Assembly (NCBI GenBank): GCA_038503065.1
Contig: JBCAMK010000012.1
Span: 434,001-498,000, forward strand
Reading direction: 5' to 3'
Source of the DNA: Paragyromitra xinjiangensis
Lineage: Eukaryota; Ascomycota; Pezizomycetes; Pezizales; Discinaceae
DNA: 64,000 bases
Position numbers and translations under genes: made by a program. Of the stretch, positions 1-10,393 are shown piece after piece. The notes under the pieces were generated by a model, which saw nothing but the letters and a program-made list of their open reading frames with translations, was not told where the DNA came from and ran no database searches. The first letter of the stretch is position 1. The number at the start of each line of letters is the position of its first letter.

Positions 1-874
1 AAACATACTTTAGAGTAGTCTTTCTAAATTTGAGAAACAATAATGCTTCAAAGTTTCTGTCTACTGACTTTGTAAAATTGCATGTATTCTCTTTAAATCC
101 GGCCGCAGGCCGGACGTGGCTTGTAGTCATGTAGGCCCGTATTTATAGACAGAGCGTGCATACTAGTGCTACGAAATTTTTATGACTTCCGACGTCCCTA
201 CTAGAGCTTACATGTACTGTCGATACCCGATTAATTTAGAAAGCCTATTTGCAATAATACTGGTGAATAAGCTTTCTAACAGCTGACGTTAGATAAAGTA
301 TGGTAAACTGGCATTTACATCCGCTGTAAAGGTTTCTGGTGCGGTGCACAGTGACACACGAGTTTACCATGCCCGGGTATCTAATTCAAAGCAAATGAAA
401 GAAAGAGGCATTGTCATTCGAGGGTGCTAGGTGGGTTATAATTGGGAGCGTAGGATAGATTCCATACGTATAATACAGAGGACAAATATCACGTTCGACC
501 AGTGTCAGCAGCAACAATTTAGGAAGGAATTTGATGGTCATCCTGAAGACATGAGGCTCGCTAGTAATCATTTAACGTATATGAAGGAACATGGTGAAAG
601 ATTATAACGCGACGAAAAACAATTCGAGTAGTGCCATTAGTTATGGGCCAGCGGGGAGAAGGTAAAACCGAACGCGAGCAAAAACAAAGCAACCAAGAGC
701 GTTCACGATAACTGAGTCATGAGATAAAACATGAGCATAATTTCTTGGAAAGGAACCATTACATGATGGGTGTATTCAGTAAATATTGAAGAGTTAGTGT
801 CGTTGGTTTAGTTGCCTTGCTACATTTGCATTCGGGGTTACTGGTAGGGCATGGCATATATCAACGCCCCGTAG
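1..874. other. Intergenic, no gene seen
   Basis: No reading frame with protein-like composition and no RNA gene was recognised downstream of the first lectin gene. One TACATGTA palindrome lies at 209-216. Confidence 0.5.
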
Positions 875-2267
875 TCAAGGTGAGCCAAGAGCAATATACG
901 AAGCCCCTGCTGAGTATAGAATGCTGTCATCCCAGGTATCTAGATGCCAGGTCATCCCAGTAGCAGTAATGTCAGAAGCCTTCACTGCGACTCGTAGATC
1001 GTGTTTGCAACTAAGGTTGAGTGAGTTGAGTGCTAGTATGGTGCGAGGAGGGGAGGTAAAAGTGTTGCCAAAGTCCACATATGCGCTGTTGTAACGCTGG
1101 GAATGCTCTGCCGGCCTTGCTTCTTCGGTACTGAATTTACCGCTGGAGATGTTTGGTTTGTCTGCTGGGTAGGCAACCCACGAGGCAGCAATACCGTAGA
1201 GCTCAGAATCACCCCCACTGTCTATACGGATGGTGAAACCGGTTGCGGTAACATCGGTTTCATAAGCTCTAACGCACCAATTTGTTTTAGAAGACATGTC
1301 CAATATTTTTAACCAGACTACAACCTTTGGCGGTGTAGAGTATGTCCGTGTAAAAGCGATCTGGCGTGCATAGTGTGTTACTAGTGTGTCGCAGTAGCCA
1401 TCTCTAGTGTGAAAGGATCCGAATTGGAAGTCTGGATCGTTTGTCCCTTTTTCTAACCATGTACAGCCACTAGCGTGCAGTACTGTATCACACCAAGTAT
1501 CGAGATTGATGTTGAAGCGATCTACTTTTATATCGCTGGCATAGGCATTCACACGAATGACTTTATTTTTTGAAAGGTTGAGCAGGTTGAGCCCTACGCA
1601 CAGGTTTGGTGGCGCGGAATATGGGTGCGCAAAGGTGACCGTCTTCGAGGTTTTTTCACGTGACTCTCGGAGAGGCCGCACCTCGTAGGTATAGAAGGTT
1701 CCAATACTAGGACTAGATTCTATAATGGGGTTGGAGATCGCTTTTAGTTCTGCGAGCTCGGATTGGAGTTGGTCGTTTATCGACTGAAGGGCCTTATTCT
1801 CCTCGCGGCATTTATCAAGGGCAGTAGCGTGCTCGAGACGTTCCCGCTCAAGAGCTGCGGCATGCTCGAGACGCTCTTTTTCAAGGGCAGTTATATGTTG
1901 AAGAGATCTCTGTTGAATAGTAGCAGTGTAGGCATCATTCAACTAACCATTATAAAGTTAGGTATCACCGAAAATACTTTAAGGGTAGAGTTCTCGAGGT
2001 TACTTACGTTAATCACTAGGCGATCAAACACAAGTGCTGGTGCACATGAGATGTACTCAAGATTTGCGTAGAAATCTAGACTAAGATGTCAGCAGTGGAA
2101 TTATAAGAAAACTAGAAGAATTCGGAGAAGGGAAGGAAGCAGAGGAAGAGATGGGTGCGTGGGGGGAACAAACCTTGGAAATGGGAGACTAGCTGTGAAG
2201 TGGTTAAATGTGACTTTTCCAAGAGATATGGGGCAGGAATGTAAGGGGGAGTCGTAGGATTAGCCAT
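875..2267 (-). CDS. H-type lectin protein, paralogue 1 (three lectin domains)
   Basis: Predicted carbohydrate-binding protein of 409 residues. Exons are 2174-2267, 2008-2075 and 875-1942; introns 2076-2173 and 1943-2007 have GTTTGT and GTAAGT donors, and the second has a CTAAC branch point. The start ATG is chosen because it opens a leader (MANPTTPPYIPAPY) matched in all four paralogues. Exon 2 encodes a conserved segment FYANLEYISCAPALVF. Next comes a coiled coil with three 11-residue repeats of LEKERLEHAAA type, then three tandem H-type lectin domains with hallmarks such as SAPPNLCVGLNLL, STPPKVVVWL and SPPRTILALNSL, each ending in a Trp/Tyr-Ile/Val-Ala-like strand. There is no signal peptide, so it is probably cytosolic. 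H-type lectins typically bind GalNAc-type sugars; the ligand here is unknown. Confidence 0.85.
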
Positions 2268-3127
2268 GACCGCACGTATTCGTGACTTCTATGTTATTTC
2301 GTGGGTATGAGATTCCAGAAGTTCATGCATGCTGAGATGTAGTTGAGCCACCCCGTATTTGCTAGATTGGGGGCCTGAATCAAAGCGGAGAATATAGGGT
2401 TAGGGTTGTTTATATCAATACTTTCATCTTTACACAACCTAGTATAGCTACCGCTCAGGGGTAGCTTCGTGGGAGGTTTTAGAAGCCAAAGAGCGGAGTC
2501 GTATCAGTAGTATTCCGGGAACGTACTTGGTAATTGCAAAATCGGCTTTTTAGTATATAAGATCTAGGGCACTGGGAGATATTCACGACATCGAGAACTA
2601 TTTTTTCCCTACGACCTAGTCGCGTCCTTGAACTTAAAAGGCTTCAAATAGGCTCTGGAAAGGAGGAGGATATCAACTATAAGTAGCGAGGGCGTTTTTT
2701 CCCTGTAAATTTTCAGGATTCTTAACTAAGGGTCCATGATCAGTGGTGGTTTTCTTTGGTACCATGGTGCGTGCCCCATATGATCATGATATGCCTTAAT
2801 TTTCATTGACCGGCATTACCTTGCCTGAGACATTGATTCCCCAGGAAGCATATATTATTATTGGAACTTTAGTTGAGGTTTATCAAAGATATTGTTTGGT
2901 ACCTAAGCTATGGCCAGAAATAAAATAACCGCAACTACACTCATTCCCCTCACTGAGCAAAGATCATGTTTAATGAATACCGTAAAACGAATACCGTCCA
3001 ATGCTGTCCAACACTGTGAACACAGCCCAAGGTTAACATCGAAAGAAATCAGAGTCACGCCAAAAAAATCCGCTAACAAGCGCAATGAAATAGGACAGAA
3101 ACCCTTAAAACGAAGCAATCCCTACAG
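2268..3127. other. Intergenic between lectin paralogues 1 and 2
   Basis: Promoter side of paralogue 1 and 3' side of paralogue 2. No additional gene or clear repeat was recognised. Confidence 0.5.
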
Positions 3128-4631
3128 CTAGTCTAAGGCGATATAAGAAGCTCCTGCAGAGTATAAGGTAGTATTAGACCAGCTATCAAGATGCCAAGAC
3201 ATTCCGGCGGCACTGATATTAGAAGCCTTTACCGCAAGCCGTAGACTGCTTTTGCAACTGATCGAAAGTGAATTGAACGCCAGAAGGATGCGAGGAGGGG
3301 TGGTGAAAGTATTGCCAAAGTTCACATATGCGCTATTGTAAAGCTGAGGACAGTTCTCTGGCCTTACATCTAAAGTACTGAACTTGCCGCTGGAGACGTT
3401 TGGCTTGTCCGCCGGATAGGCAACCCATGTGGCGGTAGCAAAGTACAAGACTGAATCGCCCCAGGTGTCGATATGGAGAGTGAAGCCTTTCGCAGTGACG
3501 TTTGTTTCGTAGGCTCTCACACGCCAGTCGTGGCCAAAGCACATATCAATTGTCGTAAGCCAGACCACCACCTTCGGTGGTGTGTGATATGGACGTGGGA
3601 AAGTAATCACACGTGTGTGGTGAGTATGTTGTTCAGTCCAAGGGTAGTCTTCCGTGGTGTCGAACTTTCCGAATTGGAAGTCTGGATCACTTGCCTCTAT
3701 CTCCAACCATGTGCAACCGCCGTCTCGCACTATTGGATTAGCCCACGTTTTAATACCGACTTCAAACCGGTCTGCTCGAATTTTATCGGCTGTGGCTGAC
3801 ACACGAATGTTATCGGCGTTAGGGATATCCAGCATATTGAGTCCAATAGGCAAGCCTGGTGCTACAGGATACGGACTGGCGAAAGGAATTTCTAGTGAGG
3901 TTTTAAGACACGGATTCTTCGGCGGTCGTACATCGTGCACGTAGAAAGTTCCTATAACGGGGTTTTTTGTCGTCCTCGGCACAGAGTCAGAGATCGTCTT
4001 TTTCAGATCTGCAATTTCTTTTTTAAATTGGTCATTCGACGATTGGAGGGCTCTGATTTCGTCCTGGCATTCCTCAATGGCGGCAGCATGGCGAAGACGC
4101 TCTCGTTCGAGGGTGGTACCATGTTCGAGACGCTCTCGTTCGAGGGGTTTAATATGTTCAAGGCGCTCTCGTTCGAGGGTTTTACCATGTTCGAGACGCT
4201 CTCGTTCGAGGGTGGTGCTGTGCTCGAGACGTTCCTGTTCAAGGGCAGCGGCGTGCTCAAGGCGCCTCTGTTCTAAGGCGGCAACACTCCGAACACGCTC
4301 CCGTTCAAGGCTAGCGGTAAATGTTTCACTTAACTGGGAGATTATACTGCTGAGTATGGCTGAGCGTGCTTTTGAAAGGATGGAGGAACTACTTACATTG
4401 GCCACTAGGCGTTCAAAAACGAACGAAGGCGTACACGAGATGTGTTCGAGGCTGACGTAGAAGTCTGTTGACAGTAGGGATTTAATAACGAAACCGCAAG
4501 AGGAAGGAAGGGGGAAGAGAGGACAGACCTTGAAATTGGGAAACAAGCTGTGGGACAGTGAGAAGTGAACTACTGTAGAGGTGTGGGGCGGGAATATAGG
4601 GCGGAGCCTCGTGGTTTAAAGGGGTAGCCAT
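3128..4631 (-). CDS. H-type lectin protein, paralogue 2 (longest coiled coil)
   Basis: Second member of the tandem family, 458 residues. Exons are 4529-4631, 4397-4464 and 3128-4333; introns 4465-4528 (GTCTGT...CAACAG) and 4334-4396 (GTAAGT...CCCAG). The second intron happens to be open in frame, so an ORF caller reads through it; the 68-nt middle exon shared with the paralogues shows it should be removed. The order is leader, exon-2 motif (FYVSLEHISCTPSFVF), seven consecutive 11-residue repeats of LERERLEHGTT type, then three H-type lectin domains (for example TPPKVVVWLTTIDM). No signal peptide is seen. The expanded repeat predicts a longer oligomerisation stalk than in the neighbours. Confidence 0.85.
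4083..4315. repeat. 33-bp coding tandem repeat
   Basis: About seven units of a 33-bp sequence (unit core GAGACGCTCTCGTTCGAGG on the plus strand) lie inside lectin paralogue 2 and encode the 11-residue coiled-coil repeats. Unit boundaries are approximate. Central units are nearly identical, suggesting recent expansion. Confidence 0.8.
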
Positions 4632-5675
4632 GACGCAGTTATACGTGCTTGAGGGTTTGTATTTGGCTATTCAATGCGGTTATTTCGTCGCCAGTACAAG
4701 ACCTTACGGAGTTGGATTGAGGAAGAAGATGTGCTATTGAGATATCTTGAGATACTTATCTTAAATACGTGTGCCCCACTACCCCAAATAGGTGTATGTG
4801 CATCAATATGCCTGGCTTTGTATCCAGAAAATTGGTGTGCTCTTGGAGCTCCGAGGTGTTGCGATTGGAAGGACTATTGGTACGAAAAAATGTGACCTGT
4901 CAATGGCCACCACAACAGGTATAGTCGCTCCTGGGGGATCGACGAACAGGGGTGTTTGCCATAGTAGAAACCTCAATACCTTGACACCTATTGTTCCCTA
5001 CCTTTACAGACCCCTGTTTGTCGTTCCTCCAGTTTCATCGTCCCCCCAGGAGCGACTGTAGTGAACGTTCGATAATAGGGTCTTCCAGTTATGTATCGCT
5101 GGCGTTCGCCTCATAGTCAAGCCTGCATACTAGCAAAAACCTGCATGAGGTGCTACTACTACATGTAGTTTCTAGTGGTGTCCAGGCTTGGCTGTATATA
5201 CAGACGGGCTAAATCTAGCCTAGTAGAAGAATCTGATTGGACAAGCTCAGAATTTGGGCGGTCCCTCTACTCAATAGATTAAGTATTGGTATGGTAATAT
5301 TTAGGTGGAAAGCAATGGGAAAAGTGGAAACATAATAACTTTCCTTCAGTCAATCTTTAATGTTGCAATATACACACACACCCCGTCTCCCCTGCTTAGA
5401 GTTTTCTAGAGAACCCTAATGCACGTATAGACCATAGACCCACAAATTTTTAGTATCACTGCGTGACTTATCGTTGGTAGTTACATGTGAAAAGTCGCGC
5501 CCAACCAGCAAGATTTAATCAATTTTAGCACCTGCAGCCCTAAGCAAAACCCAAAAAAACCTCAAGTAGAACAAGATCCACCACTAGCAATCATCATCCG
5601 CTTAACAAAACACTAAAGGACCAGAGGTATGAGACTAGAGAACCATGAAGTAAAAGCTTCATTGAAAACCCACAA
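4632..5675. other. Intergenic between lectin paralogues 2 and 3
   Basis: Contains the MITE at 4922-5058 and a perfect CTACATGTAG palindrome at 5159-5168. No gene was recognised. Confidence 0.5.
4922..5058. mobile_element. 137-bp mariner-like MITE
   Basis: Terminal inverted repeats read YAGTCGCTCCTGGGGG on both ends, with weaker similarity continuing inward (GACGAACAGGGG against GACAAACAGGGG). The element is flanked by TA on both sides (4920-4921 and 5059-5060), the target duplication of Tc1/mariner/pogo transposons. It has no coding capacity, so it is a non-autonomous MITE. The call rests on structure only. Confidence 0.75.
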
Positions 5676-7001
5676 CTAAGCGAGAGCAATATACGAAGCC
5701 CCTGCTGAGTATAGGACAGAATCATCCCAGCTATCAAGATGCCACATCATTCCATTAGCACTGATATTAGAAGCCTTCGCTGCAAGCCGCAGATGACTTT
5801 TGCAGCTGAAATCGAGAAAATTGATTGCCACTAGGACACGAGGAGGAGCTTTAAAAACGCCATCTCCAAAGTTGATATATCCATTATTGTGGAGCTGGGG
5901 AGTCTCCGCTGGTCTTATATCTAAAGTGTTGAACGTGCCGCTTGAGACACCTGGCTTATCTGCTGGGTAGGCAATCCATGAAGCTGTAATGTAGAACAGC
6001 CATGAATCCTTCCAAGTGTCAACATGAATAGTGAAGCCAGTTGCGGTAATATTGGTTGCGTAGGCTTTCACACGCCAGTCGAGCTCAGCTGACATATCCA
6101 AATTCGGTATCCAGACTACGACCTTTGGTGGCGCGGAGTATGCTTGTGAGAAGGTGACCTGGCGCGTATTACGTTTTTGTTTTTCGGTCCAACAGTGGTC
6201 CTCCCCGGTACTGTAGGTTCCGAATTGAAAATCTGGATCGTTCGTTGCTAACCATGTGCAGCCGCCATCACGCAGTATTGAACTGTTCCAGGTTTTGACA
6301 TTGATTTCGAAGCGGTCGTTCTGCACACTGGTAGCAGAAGCATTCACCCGGGTAGCCCCTTTATTTGGAACGTCCAGCAGGTTAAGGCCTACGGACAGGG
6401 CTGGTGGCGCGGGATAGGGATTGGGAAAAGAAATCACTCTCGAGGACTGATCTAATGGCTTGGCATCTATCGGCCGCCGCACATCGTGGGCATAAAAGGT
6501 TCCGGCAGCTGAACTTATCGCTTCTAGGGCGGGTTTGGAGGCCGTTTTCAATTCTGTGAGTTCCCTTTCGAGCTGGTCATTTGATGATCGAAGGCCTTTA
6601 ATATCGTCGTGGAGTTTTTCAGTGGCGGTAGTATGCTGAGCGCGCTCCTGTTCAAGGGTGGTTTTATGCCCGAGACGCTCTCGCTCAAGAGTTTCGGTGA
6701 AGGCCCCAGCTAACTAAAGATGACGTTGAGCACGTTTGACCATGTTTCCAGATGGAAATAGCTTACGTTGGCCACCAGACGCTCAAATACGAATGCAGGT
6801 GCACATGAAACGTAATCGAGGCTAGCGTAGAAATCTTTAAAGGCAGAATAAAAGGTTAGCGGTGGAATCACAGAACAAGAGAGAGAAGAGCGAACCCTGA
6901 TATAGAGAGGTGAGCTGCGGAGCAGTTAGAAGCGAGTTATTATACAAATGTAGAGCGGGGATATAGGCTGGGGTTTCATGATTCGAAGAATTAGTAGCCA
7001 T
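5676..7001 (-). CDS. H-type lectin protein, paralogue 3
   Basis: Third family member, 403 residues. Exons are 6896-7001, 6767-6834 and 5676-6713; introns 6835-6895 and 6714-6766. Intron 1 has an unusual GTTCGC donor where the paralogues have GTYTGT, but phase and branch point (CTAAC) fit. The coiled coil has only two 11-residue repeats (LERERLGHKTT, LEQERAQHTTA). Three H-type lectin domains follow, with SAPPKVVVWIPNLDM in the second and APPRVLVAINFLDF in the third. The leader MATNSSNHETPAYIPA resembles the paralogues; no signal peptide is seen. The weak donor could lower splicing efficiency. Confidence 0.8.
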
Positions 7002-7874
7002 GATTGCTACTGTATTTGGCGGCCTACGATAGATAGTTTTGCGGGGGATTGTAGGTAGTTAACACTACATGTAGTCAAGATATATCTCCCGATCTCTAAC
7101 CCGCAAGATAAAAGTGAACCAACGCTTAATGGAGTTGCGGGCGGGGTAAGTAAGATGTGACCTGTCAGACTGCTGGCCGTTCTAGGCCTGAAAACAAACT
7201 GGACTGAGGCTGCATGATAGAATGGTAATATCACTGGGTGAGGCAACAGGATCTTTACCGTCTGCGTTAAATCTGAAGATTGTTTTGGTTCTTAACTGGG
7301 TGTAATTGAGCCTCAATGTCTATTTAGCCAATCCAACAGCAATTCTTGCCCTGCGGCCTCAGTCCGGTTGTATTTGTTATTTGCAAGAAAATACGACGCA
7401 AAGTCAACCAGCAGGAAAAATCACTACATACATATGTTTACACGACTAGTATAGTATCGTGCAAGATCTCCCTTTAAGTTTAATTTCAATCTTTTAGCAT
7501 TGCTTGCTGAGGCTCGAGACACACTAGTATAACTAAAGAGAGGGAACGATGAAAATAGCAAGGAAAACGGAATGGCTATGGGAAAGCACTTAATCTTGGA
7601 ATCTTGAAAAGCCTTAAAGAATAAGTTCTACCCCATACTATAGGATTTCTCCGTGCGTACGGACATATCGAACACAACTTTCCTAGGGGGCAATGACCGT
7701 GCTCGACCAACACCCGCTAGGCAGCTCCAACGTTTTAATGAGAGACACGAAAACCACTTGAAACACAAGTAAATTTGCCATAAATGATCATTATACGCCA
7801 TGTGATAGGAAACGGACATAGGACATGAAGTGATTCATTAATTATGAGTTTGACCGACGAACAAAACCCAGCAA
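7002..7874. other. Intergenic between lectin paralogues 3 and 4
   Basis: A perfect CTACATGTAG palindrome lies at 7065-7074, just upstream of the paralogue 3 start. Short open frames here show no family resemblance. Confidence 0.5.
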
Positions 7875-9182
7875 CTAACCTAAGGCAATATATGAAGCCC
7901 CAGCAGAGTACAGAATAGTATCAGCCCAGCTATCGAGATGCCACATCATCCCAGTGGCACTAACATTAGAGGTCTTCACCCTGAGCCGTAGATGTTGTGC
8001 GTGGCTAATTTCGAGTGAATTTAATGCTACCAAAACGCGAGGAGGAGCAGTGAATACGTTGCCGAAGTTTACATATCCGCTGTTATAAGCCTGGGGAAAC
8101 TCCGAAGGTCGTGTATTCTCAGTGTTAAACCTACCGCTGAATACGTTTGGCCTGTCTGCTGGATAGGCAACCCAGGTGGCGACAATAGGATACAGCTCTG
8201 TATTTCCCCAGCTCTCAACATGGATGGTGAACCCTGTCGCGGTGATATTGGTTTCGTAGGTTTTTATACGCCAGTCTTTTTTATGCATGATATCCAATGT
8301 GGTTAACCAGACCACCACTCGCGGTGGCGTAGGGTACGAGCGTGGAAAAGTGATCAAGCTTGTGCTGTGGGTATGTGGGTGGCTTTGCTTGGAGTTGAAT
8401 GTCCCGAATTGAAAGTCTGGATCTCCTGATTCAATCTCTAGCCATGTGCAATCACCATGATACAGCACTGTACCATCCCGAACGTCCATATTGATATCGA
8501 AGCGGTCCTTCCGTATACCTTTAGCGTGGGCAATCACGCGGATGTTTGCGCCGTTCCAAAATTCTAGGACAGTAAGTCCTATAGGTAAGCCTGGCGGCGC
8601 GGAGTATGGTCTAGTAAACGTGATCGTCTTTGAGGCTCGATCCCGTGGGTTTGATCCCGACCGTACTTCATCGGTGCTGAAGGTTCCGATGACTGGATTG
8701 CTTATCGTCTTTAGCTCCGTCGTAGGCTCAACTTTCTCTTTCAACATTACCAGTTCTTTTTCGAGGCGGGAATTCGACGCCTGGAGGTTTCGGATCTCGC
8801 TACGGTATTTTTCGAGGGCAATGGTATGTTGGGAACGCTCTTGCTCGAAAGTGGTATTGATGTCCCCGTTCAGCTATAAAAAAAAGGGTGCTGAGCATAT
8901 ATCTACCTTACCATGCGAAGTCGGGTGAAGGCGCAGTTACTTACGTTCGCTACCAAACGTTCGAATACGAGAGCAGGGGCGTGTGAGACATATTCGATGG
9001 TAGTATAAAAGTCTGTAGAGAAACGGGATGAAAAGTTAGGAAACCATGAATAGGAAGTAAAATCAAAAGAGAGAAGGTATGAAGGACAGACCTTGGAAGT
9101 GGAATACAAGTTGAGGGACGGTTAGAAACGAACTTTTGACGAGATGAGGAGCGGGGTTATATGATGGAGGTGAGTCGCTCAT
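7875..9182 (-). CDS. H-type lectin protein, paralogue 4 (shortest coiled coil)
   Basis: Fourth and most upstream (in transcription sense) copy, 385 residues. Exons are 9092-9182, 8945-9012 and 7875-8873; introns 9013-9091 (GTCTGT...CTACAG) and 8874-8944 (GTAAGT...TTATAG). The leader begins MSDSPPSYNPAPH, followed by the exon-2 motif FYTTIEYVSHAPALVF. A single 11-residue repeat (FEQERSQHTIA) precedes a short coiled coil and three H-type lectin domains (SAPPGLPIGLTVL, TPPRVVVWLTTLDI, APPRVLVALNSLEI). No signal peptide is seen. All four copies keep the 68-nt middle exon and identical intron phases, so the array arose by tandem duplication of a spliced gene. Confidence 0.82.
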
Positions 9183-10393
9183 TGCTACTGTTCACGAATA
9201 CTAATGAGATCGTTAGTTGCGTGAGGCTGACAGTTTCCTAGCTATAAGGTGCTGGGGGCTCGGATGGGGGAGTGTGAGATGAACATACGAATTCAATTGA
9301 ACCAAGTGCGGAGCAAGTGCGAAGTGTAGTTATGCGTTACACAACTCCACCCTTACACTTAATGTCGTACAATTATACCCAAAAGTGGAGGGATTGGAAT
9401 CTGATGAGCTTTGTGAAACATTAACGTCTCTCGAAACTTAGACGGGCATTGTCTTAGTGAGTCTAAGAGTTCACCTGAAAACACAGACCGGTTTTAACTT
9501 CATCCTATGCTAAATACGTGGAGCTCATTTTCACCCGAAGGGGGTAGGAGCCGGAGCGAAGAGAAAACCTCGAATTCAGTTGATACAAAACCAAGTATCT
9601 GAGAAGTACCAACTTGACACATCAATAACCGTTAATTAACTAGCTTTTGTTACACCCTACTACCATGCAGGATACTTCCAACACTAGTACAATAATGTGA
9701 TATCACTCGAAATGAAATGACGCTGGCATTAGGAGTGAGCCTTCTACTCGGGGATGGGTGTAAAAATCTGAAAGCTTTAATCCCTGCTCTCATACGAATT
9801 TGTATGGCAAAGACCGTGCACGATTTCCGATTTTCAACACCCTGCGCGAGTACATAGTTCGTATGGTCTGGGGTCGTTCCTGGGGGTATGACAAGAAACT
9901 GGAAGTGAGGGTCGATATAACCAAATTTCTAGTTCGTATCAACTATTGAGTTACATGTATAGGTTTCATCCGTATCGACTCTTGGGCTCCTCTTCCTTGC
10001 CTCGAGCCAAACCCAATTAGGCTTAGTGTGTTTCTTGTGTTCACATCATTACAGAGCCCCAGAGGCTGGTTCGAGACAATCCTCTTCCGGCTTATCCTCG
10101 ATCCTGTCGTAATCCCAGTTTCGTCATACCCTAGAGAGACTCTAGTGTTAATTCAACGGCTTCCTAAAAAGGCTGGTAAAGAAAAAGTCTATTCAAAATC
10201 GATCTACTCAGTCATTATTTCTGGAACATCTTTAGCAGGGGCAGTAGCAATTGAGTATGGGTAATAACAGAAGTAAACTTCCGGGGATCAGTTCATTCAA
10301 GAGGCGCTTGACTGATCCACTATTTACAAAAGTATTCAGAGACTAGATGGCCACGGAACGACTATCCCACAAATCAGCCAGAAAAGCAAAACT
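9183..10393. other. Intergenic upstream of the lectin array
   Basis: Contains the possible degenerate inverted-repeat element at 9870-10144 and a TACATGTA palindrome at 9952-9959. No gene was recognised. Confidence 0.5.
9870..10144. mobile_element. Possible degenerate MITE related to 4922-5058
   Basis: GGGTATGACAAGAAACTGG at 9884-9902 is inverted against CCAGTTTCGTCATACCC at 10115-10131. The flanking left sequence GTCGTTCCTGGGGG resembles the terminal repeat of the 4922-5058 element (GTCGCTCCTGGGGG), and the inner GAAACTGG block also occurs near its right end. Ends and target duplication are not clear, so the boundaries are estimates. Confidence 0.35.
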
